Below, in pieces: positions 8,910 to 17,780 of a stretch of DNA of 64,000 nt; the first letter of the stretch is position 1, and each line of letters starts with the position of its first letter. The notes beneath the pieces were generated by a model. It had not been told where the DNA came from, did not search any database, and saw only the letters and a program-made list of their open reading frames with translations. Position numbers and translations under genes: made by a program. The DNA comes from Nocardia arthritidis NBRC 100137 (lineage in GTDB: Bacteria > Actinomycetota > Actinomycetes > Mycobacteriales > Mycobacteriaceae), in the NCBI RefSeq assembly GCF_001612765.1, contig NZ_BDBB01000021.1, forward strand, positions 1-64,000. Direction: 5' to 3'.

Positions 8910-9103
8910 GGTTGCTCTCGCAGGACAGCCACCGGGCAGGCACCGATGGCGGCTCGGGCGGCAGCGAGGTGTTCTTCGGGGATGTCGGCATCTTGGAACC
9001 GGTAGGTCAATTCCCCGGCGTCGCCGAGTTCGAATACGGCTGGGGCCTGCGCGGTACACATGCCGTGGCCTTCGCAGCGTGGGTAGTCGACGGAGATCTT
9101 CAT
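8906..9103 (-). CDS. [3Fe-4S]-type ferredoxin
   Basis: A 65-residue cytosolic electron carrier for the neighbouring cytochrome P450. It has three cluster ligands, Cys10, Cys16 and Cys56, in the spacing CEGHGMC ... CP. His13 occupies the place of the fourth cysteine, as in actinobacterial 3Fe-4S P450 ferredoxins. It begins 12 bp after the P450 stop and overlaps the start of the broken reductase, so it belongs to the P450 operon. The length is normal and the gene looks intact. Confidence 0.9.
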   Translation of the reverse strand: MKISVDYPRCEGHGMCTAQAPAVFELGDAGELTYRFQDADIPEEHLAAARAAIGACPVAVLREQP

Positions 9104-9115
9104 GGCAGGTGTCTT

Positions 9116-10300
9116 TCAGGCTGGGACGAGTTGCAGGGGAAGGTGTTCGAGGCGGTGGATGATGTTGTTCACCGCCCACTGTGGTCGGCCGGTGATGTGC
9201 ATGCGTTCGACACGGTCAAGAAGGGCTGTGAGGATGGCTTGGGTCTCCAGCCTGGCCAGGCCTTGGCCTGCGCAGCCGTGGGTGCCGTGGCCGAAGCCCA
9301 GTTGGCGGGACGCGTCGCGGCCGATGTCGAAGGTGTCGGGAGATTCCCATTCGAGGTGGTCGCGGTTGGCAGAGGCGTAGAGCACCACCACACGGGCTCC
9401 GGCCGGAATCGTGCCGCCGGACAGCTCGACATCACGGATTGTTTTGCGGGAGAACGCCCGCAGCGGGGAGTGGTAGCGGACGACCTCGTTCACCGCGTTG
9501 GCGAGCATGCTCGGGTCCTGCCGCAGCAGCTGCCACTGCTGCGGATGCGACGCGAACAGATACAGTGCGCTCGAGATCGCGCTGATCGTGGTGTCCAGCG
9601 ACGGCGCCAGATAGTCGATCATCATGGCCGGACACTCGGTGTGGGCGATCTTGCCTTCGTCGGCGGCGTGCAGGATCTCCTCCCCCACGCTGCCGGGCAG
9701 CAGATCCCGGTCGCGGGCGAGGCGGCGGGTGAACCGGATCATTTCGAAATTGGCCGCAACGGTGCGGACCGATTGACCGTTGATCGGCCCGAGCGCGTCG
9801 AAGGTCGCTCCGGCCCACCGCAACAAATGCTCGCGGCCGTGTTGGGGCCAGCCGATCAGATCCGGGACCACCGACATCGGCAGGGCGGTCGCCAGCTCGA
9901 CGCCGTCGATCCGTCCCCGCGCCACGGCCGCGTCGACCGCCGCGGCGGCCAGCCGATCGATCGTCTCGCGCATCGCGCGCAGCGCCTTGGGCGTCAACCG
10001 GCGACCCAGCAGCGCACGCCGACGGCTGTGGTCCTGGCCGTCACTGTTGAGGGTGGTGCCGCGTGCGAGCCGGTTGGCGAACGGATTCAACCCGACACCG
10101 TTGCCGGAGATGAAGGTCTGGTCATCGAGGAGGACCTGCTTGCACTCGGCGTAGCGCGGTAACGCATACACCCGCTGCCGTGACAGCCACACGACCGGAC
10201 CGAGTGCGCGCAACCTGGCGTAATGCGGGTACGGGTCCTCGATCGCCTGCCGCGAATAGATATCCGGCCGGTAACTGGGTGTACCAGCGGCATTGTGCAT
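9116..10300 (-). CDS. Cytochrome P450
   Basis: A 394-residue soluble bacterial P450 monooxygenase. The heme-ligand motif is FGHGTHGCAGQGLARLE with Cys343, the ExxR motif is Glu272-Arg275 (NEVVR), and the I-helix oxygen-binding region is LAPSLDTT around 231-238. GAGGAG precedes ATG 10300. It is the first gene of a P450-ferredoxin-(broken reductase) operon. The intergenic space shared with the divergent TetR gene holds a perfect 14-bp inverted repeat, so substrate-induced derepression is likely. The substrate cannot be deduced. In the I helix, Ser-Leu-Asp replaces the common Gly-x-Asp, within the range seen in the family. Confidence 0.93.
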   Translation of the reverse strand: MHNAAGTPSYRPDIYSRQAIEDPYPHYARLRALGPVVWLSRQRVYALPRYAECKQVLLDDQTFISGNGVGLNPFANRLARGTTLNSDGQDHSRRRALLGRRLTPKALRAMRETIDRLAAAAVDAAVARGRIDGVELATALPMSVVPDLIGWPQHGREHLLRWAGATFDALGPINGQSVRTVAANFEMIRFTRRLARDRDLLPGSVGEEILHAADEGKIAHTECPAMMIDYLAPSLDTTISAISSALYLFASHPQQWQLLRQDPSMLANAVNEVVRYHSPLRAFSRKTIRDVELSGGTIPAGARVVVLYASANRDHLEWESPDTFDIGRDASRQLGFGHGTHGCAGQGLARLETQAILTALLDRVERMHITGRPQWAVNNIIHRLEHLPLQLVPA

Positions 10301-10438
10301 ACGAACTCCTCAACGCCAACGATCGTCGCAAGGCCGGGTTCCGCCTGATGACCTGCTCGTCCCGCCACGTCCGTGCGCGAAGCGGGTGCTGAGGGCGGTC
10401 GCAGCGGATGTGTTCAGGATCGCAGCGTAACCATTTCA

Positions 10439-10467
10439 TTGATTTCATGTCAATGACATGAAATCAA
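10439..10467. promoter_or_regulatory. Perfect palindromic operator between P450 and TetR genes
   Basis: TTGATTTCATGTCA (10439-10452) and TGACATGAAATCAA (10454-10467) are exact inverse complements around one central A. The site lies 139 bp upstream of the P450 start and 63 bp upstream of the divergent TetR start. It is a convincing TetR-type operator and is markedly AT-rich for this genome. Confidence 0.8.
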
Positions 10468-10529
10468 CTTGTGTTCGCGCGGGTAGCGGCCCAGTATCGG
10501 ACCAGGGATGGGTGGCAGAAGGGATACCG

Positions 10530-11252
10530 ATGACCGCGACCACAGGCAAAGTCCGCGCGACGATGCGCGCCGCGCGGGCTGCCGAGACCCGCCAGCGCCT
10601 GCTCGATGCCGCGGTCGAACTGTTCTCCGAGCACGGCTACGACGAGGTGGCCGTGGCCGACATCGCCAAAAACGCCGGAGTCGCGCACGGGCTGCTGTTC
10701 CACTACTTCGGCAACAAACGCGGCGTGTATCTCGCGGCCTTGCGTGAGGCCTCCCACCGGATCGTGCAAGCGCAGGGGCTGCGTACCGACCTTCCCGCTG
10801 CGGGGCAGATCCGCGCCGGATTCCGCGCCCACCTCGACTATCTCGCCGCACATCGTGGGCTGGCGCTGCGATTGGTGTTGGGAGGGCGCACTGCCGACCC
10901 CGACGCGTTCGAAGCCTTCGAAGCAGGCCGGTGGCGAACGATCGAAGGGTGGTCGGCTTTGCTCGGGCTCGACCCCACAGTTCCCGCGCTGCGCATGATG
11001 CTGCGCGCAGCGGCGGGTGCAATCGATGAGGCCACTGTCTACTGGCTACAGAACGGCGAACCCTTCGACACCGAGTCCATGGTCGATTCCCTCATCCCGA
11101 TGGTGGTGGCCGGATTGCGCGCCGCCGCCCAACTCGACTGCCGCCTGGACATCGACGGGGCGACTCAGGCATTGCTCGATGCTGTTCGTGGCACTGATCG
11201 CGACATAACCCGCACCGCGGGGCCGCGCATCCGAGGCACGTCACGGGCGTGA
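10530..11252 (+). CDS. TetR family transcriptional regulator
   Basis: A 240-residue DNA-binding repressor. The N-terminal helix-turn-helix is typical: ETRQRLLDAAVELFSEHGYD, VADIAKNAGVAHGLLFHYF, then the GNKRGVYLAAL helix. The C-terminal ligand domain is unassigned. ATG 10530 is preceded by AGAAGGGA at 6 bp; upstream in-frame starts lack an SD. It is divergent from the P450 operon with a 29-bp palindrome in between, so it most likely represses both itself and the P450-ferredoxin genes until a substrate-like ligand binds. Confidence 0.92.
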   Translation: MTATTGKVRATMRAARAAETRQRLLDAAVELFSEHGYDEVAVADIAKNAGVAHGLLFHYFGNKRGVYLAALREASHRIVQAQGLRTDLPAAGQIRAGFRAHLDYLAAHRGLALRLVLGGRTADPDAFEAFEAGRWRTIEGWSALLGLDPTVPALRMMLRAAAGAIDEATVYWLQNGEPFDTESMVDSLIPMVVAGLRAAAQLDCRLDIDGATQALLDAVRGTDRDITRTAGPRIRGTSRA

Positions 11253-11838
11253 TTTCTCCGGCGGCACAAGCAGACTGTGGGCCGGACTTGGTGGGCCAGC
11301 CAGCCGAGATCGATCGGAGCGACGGCGCTACCGACGCGGGCCAGGATGACGGTGTGCCGATCGGGCACCTAGAGGCCGTAGGCGCGGGGGTCGGCGAAAG
11401 CGATGGCCAACTGCTGGAGTTCGGGCTCGATGTATTCATCGAAGTAGGCGATGCAGGCGCCCAGCCAGGGGTCGCGGGAGACGTCTGTGCGATGGCTTCA
11501 GGCGTCAGGCACACGCAGCGCTACCGGCGGGCATCACCGCACCGAGGGTGCTGATCACCGAACTCTTCACCCCGCGCCCGCGGAACTCGGCGTTCACACG
11601 CCCCGCCCCCACTGTGTATGCGGCGGCGAAGCCGTGCCGCTATCTCAGCGGCTACTTCTCCGACCACGGTGCCCGGGATTTCACCGCGCACCGGGCAGTG
11701 CCCACGTCGCTCGACGTCGACACCGCCGATTCCGGTTCAGGTCCGGGCTGCCCGGCGGCGCAGGCGGCGGTCACTGTCCGCGCAAGCCGCCCGCGCGCCG
11801 AGCGGTTTGCCTCCAGCGACGGATTGCACAGGCCTGGA
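11253..11838. other. Gene-poor region with an unidentified minus-strand remnant
   Basis: No convincing gene. On the minus strand, about 11500 to 11369 encodes a protein-like tail (DPWLGACIAYFDEYIEPELQ, then IAFADPRAYGL and a stop), preceded immediately by an in-frame stop codon. It looks like the C-terminus of a decayed gene that I cannot name. Open frames on the plus strand (11249-11554, 11548-12006) have no recognisable domains and odd composition. Confidence 0.35.
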
Positions 11839-12444
11839 TCAGTCCGTGGGCACCGCGTAGCCCGCGCTTTCGATGCATGCCACACAGGTCTCGAACAGGA
11901 GATCTCTGACCTGTTGCTTCTCGATCGACTCACTGCTGGCCCACCCCGAGGAACATTCGATGACCAGCGCACACCACCCTTGCAGGGCGAGCATCAGCAG
12001 CGGTGAGGGTTCCTCGATGCCCAGACCGGAGGTGATCCTGTCGATCTGCGTTCTGAGGTTGCGATCGACGATCGCTTCAATCGCCGGATCGACGCCTCGG
12101 CCTGGCCGGTAGAAGACATTCATCGCGTCCGAGGCGCGCGCGACGTGCTCGAGGTATGCCTCGATGCCGGCTCGCAGTTGCTCGCGCAGGGACAACTCGA
12201 CCGGCCCCGCGGTCGCTTCCAGCACCCGGTCGGCCTCCATTTCCACGACCGCGGCCAGCAGCGCCGTCTTGCCCGGAAAGTAGTGGTAGACCAGCGCGCG
12301 GGAAATCCCCAGATCCGCGGCGATCGCTTCGAGAGCGGTGGCATCGAAGCCTTCTCGGGCGAAGTGCTCGGCAGCGGCGCGCACGATCTGCTCGCGCCGA
12401 TCTCGAGTGCTCAGCCGACCGGACCGACCAGCGTTGTTAGACAT
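11839..12444 (-). CDS. TetR family transcriptional regulator
   Basis: A 201-residue repressor. The helix-turn-helix reads TRDRREQIVRAAAEHFAREG, ALEAIAADLGISRALVYHYF, then PGKTALL; the rest is an all-helical ligand domain. It is transcribed away from the FAH/MBL-fold/amidohydrolase operon and is separated from it by 57 bp that carry a direct repeat, so it is the likely local regulator of that operon. No strong SD precedes ATG 12444; the transcript may be leaderless. Confidence 0.9.
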   Translation of the reverse strand: MSNNAGRSGRLSTRDRREQIVRAAAEHFAREGFDATALEAIAADLGISRALVYHYFPGKTALLAAVVEMEADRVLEATAGPVELSLREQLRAGIEAYLEHVARASDAMNVFYRPGRGVDPAIEAIVDRNLRTQIDRITSGLGIEEPSPLLMLALQGWCALVIECSSGWASSESIEKQQVRDLLFETCVACIESAGYAVPTD

Positions 12445-12445
12445 G

Positions 12446-12486
12446 AGTCCAATACTATGCCTAGACTATTAGAATAAAGTCCAATA
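12446..12486. promoter_or_regulatory. Repeat-bearing promoter region between TetR and FAH genes
   Basis: AGTCCAATA occurs twice in the same orientation, at 12446-12454 and 12478-12486, in an AT-rich 57-bp divergent promoter. No good long palindrome is visible. Candidate binding site for the adjacent TetR regulator. Confidence 0.4.
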
Positions 12487-12501
12487 AGCGAGGAGGTCGC
12501 G

Positions 12502-13437
12502 ATGAAGGTCGGACGCGCCGGGCCACTACTGGTGGGATTCGACGAGCAGCGCCAGCGATGGGTCGACATCACCGCGGTAGCGGGCAATGACCTGATCGCT
12601 TTCCTGGCAGGCGGCGCGGCCACGGCCGCCCGGGCGCGTGAGCTGATGCACGCCGCCACCGAGGCGGCCCCGACCCCCGGCGGTCTACCGTTCGAGCCCA
12701 CCTCGCTGCGCGATTTCTCATTATGGGAAGAGCACATGATCGCCGGCGCGCGTGGACTGGTCAACAGCTTCGCTCCGCTGCCGGTCCGGGCACTGGTGCG
12801 TGCGTTCGAGACGATCACCCGCTCGGACTTTCCCCCGCTCAAACCCAAACGCAACTTCCGGGCCGAACCGCAATTCTATTTCGGCAACCATCACACGATC
12901 GTGGCCGATGGAAGCGTGATCTCCTGGCCCTCCTACAGCAACGCCCTGGATTTCGAACTCGAACTGGGCGTCGTTATCTCCCGCCCGGTGCGTGACTGCT
13001 CGCCGGAGCAAGGACGGGAGGCGATCGGCGGTTTCGTGGTTTTCAACGATTGCACCGCACGCGACACCCAGTGGCGAGATGTGCGCGGTAACAGCCTCGG
13101 CGGGATGGTCAAAGCCAAGAGCTTCGCCAGTGCGATCAGCGCCATCGCTGTAACGGCCGACGCCGTCATCGATCACTGGCAGGCGTTGACAGGACGGGTC
13201 CGGGTCAACGGCGAAACATTCTGCCAGACCTCCGCCGAAGGGCCGGTCCATGATCTCGGCGACATGGTCGCGTATGCCGCGCGTGGCGAAACACTCGAGG
13301 CAGGTGCACTGCTGGGTACCGGTACCTTCCCCGGCGGTTGCGGGCTGGAATCGTCGCGGTTCCTGCGCCGCGGCGACGTCGTCGAGTGCGAAATCGCCGA
13401 GATCGGCTCGGTCACCGTCACCTACGGCAGCCTTTGA
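12502..13437 (+). CDS. Fumarylacetoacetate hydrolase (FAH) family protein
   Basis: A 311-residue metal-dependent enzyme of the FAH superfamily, which cleaves or decarboxylates C-C bonds of beta-diketo acids in aromatic and related catabolic pathways. The family metal motif is visible as FELELG (Glu152, Glu154), with FNDCTARD (Asp183) following. The N-terminal 100 residues are the usual variable lid domain. AGGAGG precedes ATG 12502. The stop codon overlaps the start of the next gene (TGATG), indicating translational coupling with the MBL-fold hydrolase and the amidohydrolase. The exact substrate is unknown. Confidence 0.9.
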   Translation: MKVGRAGPLLVGFDEQRQRWVDITAVAGNDLIAFLAGGAATAARARELMHAATEAAPTPGGLPFEPTSLRDFSLWEEHMIAGARGLVNSFAPLPVRALVRAFETITRSDFPPLKPKRNFRAEPQFYFGNHHTIVADGSVISWPSYSNALDFELELGVVISRPVRDCSPEQGREAIGGFVVFNDCTARDTQWRDVRGNSLGGMVKAKSFASAISAIAVTADAVIDHWQALTGRVRVNGETFCQTSAEGPVHDLGDMVAYAARGETLEAGALLGTGTFPGGCGLESSRFLRRGDVVECEIAEIGSVTVTYGSL

Positions 13438-14210
13438 TGACCGCTGAATGCGAACAGGTCGGCGACGGGACATATTTCGTGCGCACACCGCTGGTCAACT
13501 GGGCAATTCTTGTCGATGGCAGCGATGTGGTCCTGGTGGACACCGGTTATCCAGGCCAGCTACCGCTGGTTCTTGACTCGATCCGGGCCCTGGGTAAGAA
13601 CCCCCGCAACCTGGCTGCCGTGCTCATCACCCACGCCCATATCGACCACCTCGGCAACGCCCAGCATCTTGCCGATACCTACGGCACACCGATACTGATG
13701 GCAACCGCCGAACTCGCTCACGCTCGTCGTGAAAGCCACCACGCCCTCACGCCGGCCGGGCTGGCGATGAATCTGTGGCGGCCACGGGTGGCGCGCTGGA
13801 CCGCCGCGGCGTTGCGGGTCGGTGTGCACCACACCCATGGGGTCGACCAGCCACAACCGTTCCCGACACCCGGTGCCCTCGATCTCCCCGGCCACCCCGT
13901 TCCCGTCCTCACCCCGGGCCACACCCCTGGGCACTGCGTGTATCACCTCCCGCAGCGCGGTGTCGTGATATCCGGGGACGCGCTGGTCACCGGCCACATG
14001 GCTACGCGACACCGCGGGCCGCAACTGCTGCCGGCGATGTTCGACGACAACCGCGACACCACCATCGCGGCGCTCACACAGATCGGTGAGCTTCCCGGCG
14101 AGCTGCTCCTGCCCGGGCACGGGCCTCTGCACCGGGGTCCGCTCGCCGAGGCGGCCGAGCGCGCCAGGACCCTCGCCCGCCCGCACTCGCACTGTGGAGC
14201 ACACCGATGA
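13437..14210 (+). CDS. MBL-fold metallo-hydrolase
   Basis: A 257-residue metallo-beta-lactamase-fold hydrolase. The zinc motif is THAHIDH (His66, His68, Asp70, His71), followed by TPGHTPGH, SGDAL and PGHGP, which carry the remaining ligands. These cytosolic enzymes hydrolyse esters, thioesters or lactones. ATG 13437 overlaps the FAH stop and its own stop overlaps the amidohydrolase start, so the three genes form one coupled operon, probably a catabolic module. The substrate cannot be assigned. Confidence 0.9.
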   Translation: MTAECEQVGDGTYFVRTPLVNWAILVDGSDVVLVDTGYPGQLPLVLDSIRALGKNPRNLAAVLITHAHIDHLGNAQHLADTYGTPILMATAELAHARRESHHALTPAGLAMNLWRPRVARWTAAALRVGVHHTHGVDQPQPFPTPGALDLPGHPVPVLTPGHTPGHCVYHLPQRGVVISGDALVTGHMATRHRGPQLLPAMFDDNRDTTIAALTQIGELPGELLLPGHGPLHRGPLAEAAERARTLARPHSHCGAHR

Positions 14211-15724
14211 CCTCGATCCTGGTCCGCAACGGACATCTGCTGACGATGGACCCCGCCCTCGGTGAGCTGCCCACCGCTGATCTGCTGATCGAAGACGGCC
14301 TGATCCGCCGGATCGGCGCCATCGACGACACCACCGCCGGCACCACCATCGATGCGACCGACCACATCGTGCTGCCCGGCTTCGTCGACACCCACCGGCA
14401 CATGTGGCAAACACAGCTCCGCGGAACCATGGCCAACGGCACCCTGCTCGACTACACCGCCATGGTGCGCGGAATCTACAGCGCCTGCTACGGCCCCGAA
14501 GACGTCTACCTCGGCACTCTCATGGGCTACCTGGATGCGCTCAACGCGGGCACCACAACCCTGATCGACCACAGCCACATCATGAACTCCGCCGAACACA
14601 CCGACGCGGCGATCACAGCATTCGCCGACTCCGGCGCAGGCGGGGTGTTCTGCTACGGATTGTTCCCCAACCCCGAACGCGGCAAGCCCGACGACATCTC
14701 TCGCGTCCTCCATCCCCCGCCCCGGCTCTGGGAGCAGGCGCGCCGGGCGCGCCAGACCCATTTCTCCCCAGGCAACACCGGCCGCATCAAGTGGGGGATG
14801 GCGCTCACCGAACTGGAGTTCTTTCCACTCGAATACTGCCTGCGTGAGCTGCGCCTCGCTCGCGAACTCGGCTCCCACAAGATCTCCGCCCACGTCGGTT
14901 TGGGTGAGGCCAGTCGGCCCACCCGCTTCATCGAGCGGCTGGCCGCCGCCCGCGCGCTGAGTGACGACCTGCTACTCGTGCACGGGTGGAGTTTGACCGA
15001 CCGCGAGCTGGAACTGATGGCCGAAGCCGGTGTCACCTTGTCGGTCACGCCCGAGACCGAACTTCAGATGGGCATGGGTTTTCCTGCACTCACCCGATTC
15101 ACCCGGGCAGGCGGTCGAGCCGGGCTGGGCGTGGATATCGCGTCGAATCAAAGTTCGGACATGTTCACCCAGATGCGGCTCGCGCTGCAGGCCACGCGCG
15201 GACTGGACAACCTCGCTCTCGAGCAGCGGCGGTTGTTCCCGCAGCGGCTCAACATCACCGTCGCCGACGTACTGCGCTCGGCGACGATCGAGGGGGCGCA
15301 CGCGCTGGGCCTGGCCGAGGAGGTCGGCAGCTTGTCGGTCGGCAAGCGAGCCGATCTGATCATGATCAGCAAGCGCGATATCAACATGGCCCCGGTCGGC
15401 GACGCCACCGCCGCAGTGGTTCTCTACGCCAACGTCGGCAACATCCGCACCGTGATGTGCGACGGCGTCCTACGCAAATTCAACGGTGTTCTGGTGCGCA
15501 ACGACCTGGCGGATCTGACCGATCGGCTACTCGCCTCCAGCGAGCGAGTCCTTCGGAATTCCGCCGCCTTCGACATCGACGAACGGGTCCGAGCTGCGCG
15601 GCAGATTTTTCCCATCGACCGCCGCTCCAGTATCGAGCAGCGCCTCGCAGCCAGAATATTCCGAACACCATTCGAACGGCTCCACAAAAACCTCATCGAA
15701 TACGCGCTCGACCGGAGCCATTGA
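14207..15724 (+). CDS. Amidohydrolase family protein (chlorohydrolase/deaminase-like)
   Basis: A 505-residue TIM-barrel metal-dependent hydrolase, related to the AtzA/TrzN/guanine-deaminase branch. The N-terminal metal ligands are His63 and His65 in FVDTHRHMWQ; later ligands are likely in HVGLGE, LVHGWS and GLGVDIASNQ. The C-terminus has the typical SVGKRADLIMI beta segment. The start ATG 14207 overlaps the previous stop (ATGA). It is the third gene of the FAH-MBL operon and would hydrolyse or deaminate an intermediate. It has an extended C-terminus, but the length is normal for the family. Confidence 0.9.
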   Translation: MTSILVRNGHLLTMDPALGELPTADLLIEDGLIRRIGAIDDTTAGTTIDATDHIVLPGFVDTHRHMWQTQLRGTMANGTLLDYTAMVRGIYSACYGPEDVYLGTLMGYLDALNAGTTTLIDHSHIMNSAEHTDAAITAFADSGAGGVFCYGLFPNPERGKPDDISRVLHPPPRLWEQARRARQTHFSPGNTGRIKWGMALTELEFFPLEYCLRELRLARELGSHKISAHVGLGEASRPTRFIERLAAARALSDDLLLVHGWSLTDRELELMAEAGVTLSVTPETELQMGMGFPALTRFTRAGGRAGLGVDIASNQSSDMFTQMRLALQATRGLDNLALEQRRLFPQRLNITVADVLRSATIEGAHALGLAEEVGSLSVGKRADLIMISKRDINMAPVGDATAAVVLYANVGNIRTVMCDGVLRKFNGVLVRNDLADLTDRLLASSERVLRNSAAFDIDERVRAARQIFPIDRRSSIEQRLAARIFRTPFERLHKNLIEYALDRSH

Positions 15725-15847
15725 ACACATGCCCCCACCCTGTAGCACTCGACGATCCGCGGATCGAAAAATGAGCACGAACCCCGTGGCAGACCTCAGT
15801 AGGCGATCCCGGCTGACGATTGCGCCTCCTAGCGGGGGTGAACAGGC

Positions 15848-16087
15848 ATGACGACCGACAGATGGTTCCCACCCCTCGGTGAGGTGCATATACGGATCTG
15901 GCTGGCCGGCCAGTCCTTCGACTACACGGTCGCCGCTACAGCAGTCCACAATTTGATCGAAGACTGGACGCAAAAGAGTTGGTGCACAATCGAACTGATC
16001 CGCGACACCATCGAAGTGCGTGGACCGCTGCCGCGCCTGCCGTGTGAACGTCTGTTCCTCGGGCCGTCGACGTCTCCTCAGGACTAA
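15848..16087 (+). CDS. Small hypothetical protein
   Basis: A 79-residue open frame starting MTTDRWFPPLGEVHIRIWLA, preceded by GGGGGTG at SD distance. Codon third positions are mostly G/C, consistent with coding. I recognise no domain. There is no signal peptide or membrane segment. A hairpin CCGGCT-GGG-AGCCGG at 16128-16142 follows and could be its terminator. It is alone between the amidohydrolase operon and the next hypothetical gene. Confidence 0.45.
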   Translation: MTTDRWFPPLGEVHIRIWLAGQSFDYTVAATAVHNLIEDWTQKSWCTIELIRDTIEVRGPLPRLPCERLFLGPSTSPQD

Positions 16088-16211
16088 GAGATAACCCCTG
16101 AGTTTCCTCTGGCCTGTGTTCGAGTGTCCGGCTGGGAGCCGGGGGTTTCGTGTGTCCTGAGCTGGTTTTCGGATTTTGATCAGAACTCGGGACTCTGAAG
16201 TAGATTCGGCC

Positions 16212-16256
16212 GGTCCGAGGTTCTGCGGTCCGAGGTTCTGCGGTCCGAGGTTCTGC
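16212..16256. repeat. Three tandem copies of a 15-bp repeat
   Basis: GGTCCGAGGTTCTGC is repeated exactly three times (16212-16226, 16227-16241, 16242-16256), followed by a partial GTCCGAGG. It lies in a 500-bp stretch (16088-16592) with no confident gene. On the minus strand it would read as repeated QNLGP, but that frame has no other support. The size matches the WNPKE-encoding repeat at 22439, but the sequence is different. Confidence 0.85.
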
Positions 16257-16592
16257 GTCCGAGGCGAGGGTGTCGAGCTGAGGCAGTGATGACGATCTCG
16301 TCTATGGACTCTGCTCCGTCGGAACGGAGGCCGAATCCTCGATGGGATCACCGTCACCACGCTGAATTGGCGTCCGGGCATATTCCTGGAGCTGACGCGG
16401 CTACGTTCTCCGGACTTGCCTGGTTGAGGGTCAGGGCGGTGCTGTGACGAAGCACCGCATCTACCGACCGAGCATCCGAGCTGAACGATTGGCGAGCGCG
16501 CGGTATGCGGCAGATCAGTGTTGGCCCGTCGAGCACCGAACGGGGTGGGAACTAGCCGGCACGTGCCCGGACCGTCCAGTAGGGTCGCGCCG

Positions 16593-17156
16593 GTGGGTAG
16601 CGATAGCCGTTACGCGGCATACGAAGCCGACCTGTGGGAACGACTGGCTGCGTTGCTGCGCTCGACCGAGGACGCCGAAAACTTCCGCGCCTGCCGCGAG
16701 TCCGGCCATCAGGAAGCAGGGCTGTGGATGCTGACGCACCTGCTGCTCGAGCAGCAGGTGCCCATCAGCGACCGAACACGCGCCGAGATCGAAGTACTCG
16801 CCGAGCAATGGGGTGAACGACTGGCCCGCCACGACGAAATCATCGCGTGCGTCCGGGGTTCCGATGATGGAGCTTCCATCCGGCTGCTCCCGGATGATCG
16901 GTCGGCGCCGGTCCATCCAGCCCGGATCGGCCTTACGGACTCTGCCCTGACGGGTCTGCTCGTCGTCCCGTGGCTCGAATGCCTGCGCTGCGGACGAGTG
17001 CTGGCGCGAGTCCACGCGCAGGAGCCGTGGGGAGATCTTCGATATCTGCCTGCTCATTACGTCGTTTGGCGTCACACCGCATCGGACGATGTACTCCAGG
17101 TCTTCGACGAGTCCGACCTGCACAACGCCTTCGAATCGCTGCTTTCCTGTAGCTGA
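16593..17156 (+). CDS. Hypothetical protein
   Basis: A 187-residue protein of unknown function. GTG 16593 (VGSDSRYAAYEADLWERL) follows AGGG; the upstream in-frame extension to 16518 is less protein-like. The N-terminal half is helical and acidic (ENFRACRESGHQEAGLWMLT, LAEQWGERLARHDE). The C-terminal half contains LECLRCGRVLARV with a CxxC pair. No signal peptide or transmembrane segment is present. I cannot assign a family. It resembles small cytosolic orphan proteins common in Nocardia accessory regions. Confidence 0.6.
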   Translation: MGSDSRYAAYEADLWERLAALLRSTEDAENFRACRESGHQEAGLWMLTHLLLEQQVPISDRTRAEIEVLAEQWGERLARHDEIIACVRGSDDGASIRLLPDDRSAPVHPARIGLTDSALTGLLVVPWLECLRCGRVLARVHAQEPWGDLRYLPAHYVVWRHTASDDVLQVFDESDLHNAFESLLSCS

Positions 17157-17409
17157 TCTCCTGAACCCGGCATCGCCGGAAATACAAGTATGGGGCGGCA
17201 ACTGGACGCCGACCGCTCAACCCGGTGACAAATATCCTGCCGAAGTGTCGGATGCCACCTCGGCAGACATTCATCGCGATGTCGGCGTTGGAAGCTCGAC
17301 CATTCTGGCCTGCTTGGACGAGACGATCTCCCGGCGGCACCCATCATCATGGCCAGCGAATGCGAGTAGCAGTACGAGACCGAGTCGGCAGGCGGCTGCG
17401 GGCGCGGGC

Positions 17410-17441
17410 GCGGGCGCGGGCGATCTTCGCCCCGCGCCCGC
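17410..17441. terminator. Very GC-rich hairpin
   Basis: GCGGGCGCGGGCG (17410-17422), loop ATCTT, CGCCCCGCGCCCGC (17428-17441) pair with one bulge. The left side also carries a GGGCGC mini-repeat (17397-17422). It lies between the hypothetical gene (plus) and the decayed hydrolase (minus). No T-run. Confidence 0.4.
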
Positions 17442-17780
17442 CTAGCCGTAGGTCAGACCGCTGTGCGAGTCGGCGAATCCGTCGGAGCCGGCGTAGCCGG
17501 TATGCCCCGAAGCGTGGACGCCGAGGAGCGGGTGCAGCAGGCTCTTGGCTTCGAGACCCAGCGTGTAGGGCGCCTGCGCGCCGCGCACCTGATCCGGGCC
17601 GCTGGAATGGATCGCGGAGACGGTGGCGATGGTTTCCAGCGACAGCAGCGGTGGCCGGCCGCCGACGCCCGTGACGGCCGCCGCACCAACAGCGCGTCGT
17701 CCATGGCTTCGCTCCGAAGAGCTTGTCTTTGCCTGCGCGCGCAAGCGCTGTTTCCAGTCGTAGCCGAGGTTGCGATGCAA
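17442..17780 (-). pseudogene. Beta-lactamase-family serine hydrolase, C-terminal remnant
   Basis: The minus-strand frame encodes GRPPLLSLETIATVSAIHSS, GPDQVRGAQAPYTLGLEAK, and HPLLGVHASGHTGYAGSDGF followed by ADSHSGLTYG and a stop. This corresponds to the C-terminal region of class C-like/EstB-type serine hydrolases, including the HxGxxG-type segment. The N-terminal domain with the SxxK nucleophile is absent, and the last 20 or so residues usual in the family are missing too. The upstream half of the frame has no similarity I can see. It is a decayed gene. Confidence 0.6.

Noticed and set aside
16212..16256. Triple 15-bp repeat as a CRISPR array
   Set aside because: Units are directly adjacent with no unique spacers.
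15527..16381. A 284-codon minus-strand frame containing QNLGP repeats
   Set aside because: It overlaps the amidohydrolase end and the small gene at 15848 antisense, has no SD or domain; only the DNA repeat is retained.
17397..17441. GGGCGC mini-repeat as a possible CRISPR or satellite
   Set aside because: Simple GC run that forms a hairpin; no spacer structure and no cas genes anywhere in the window.
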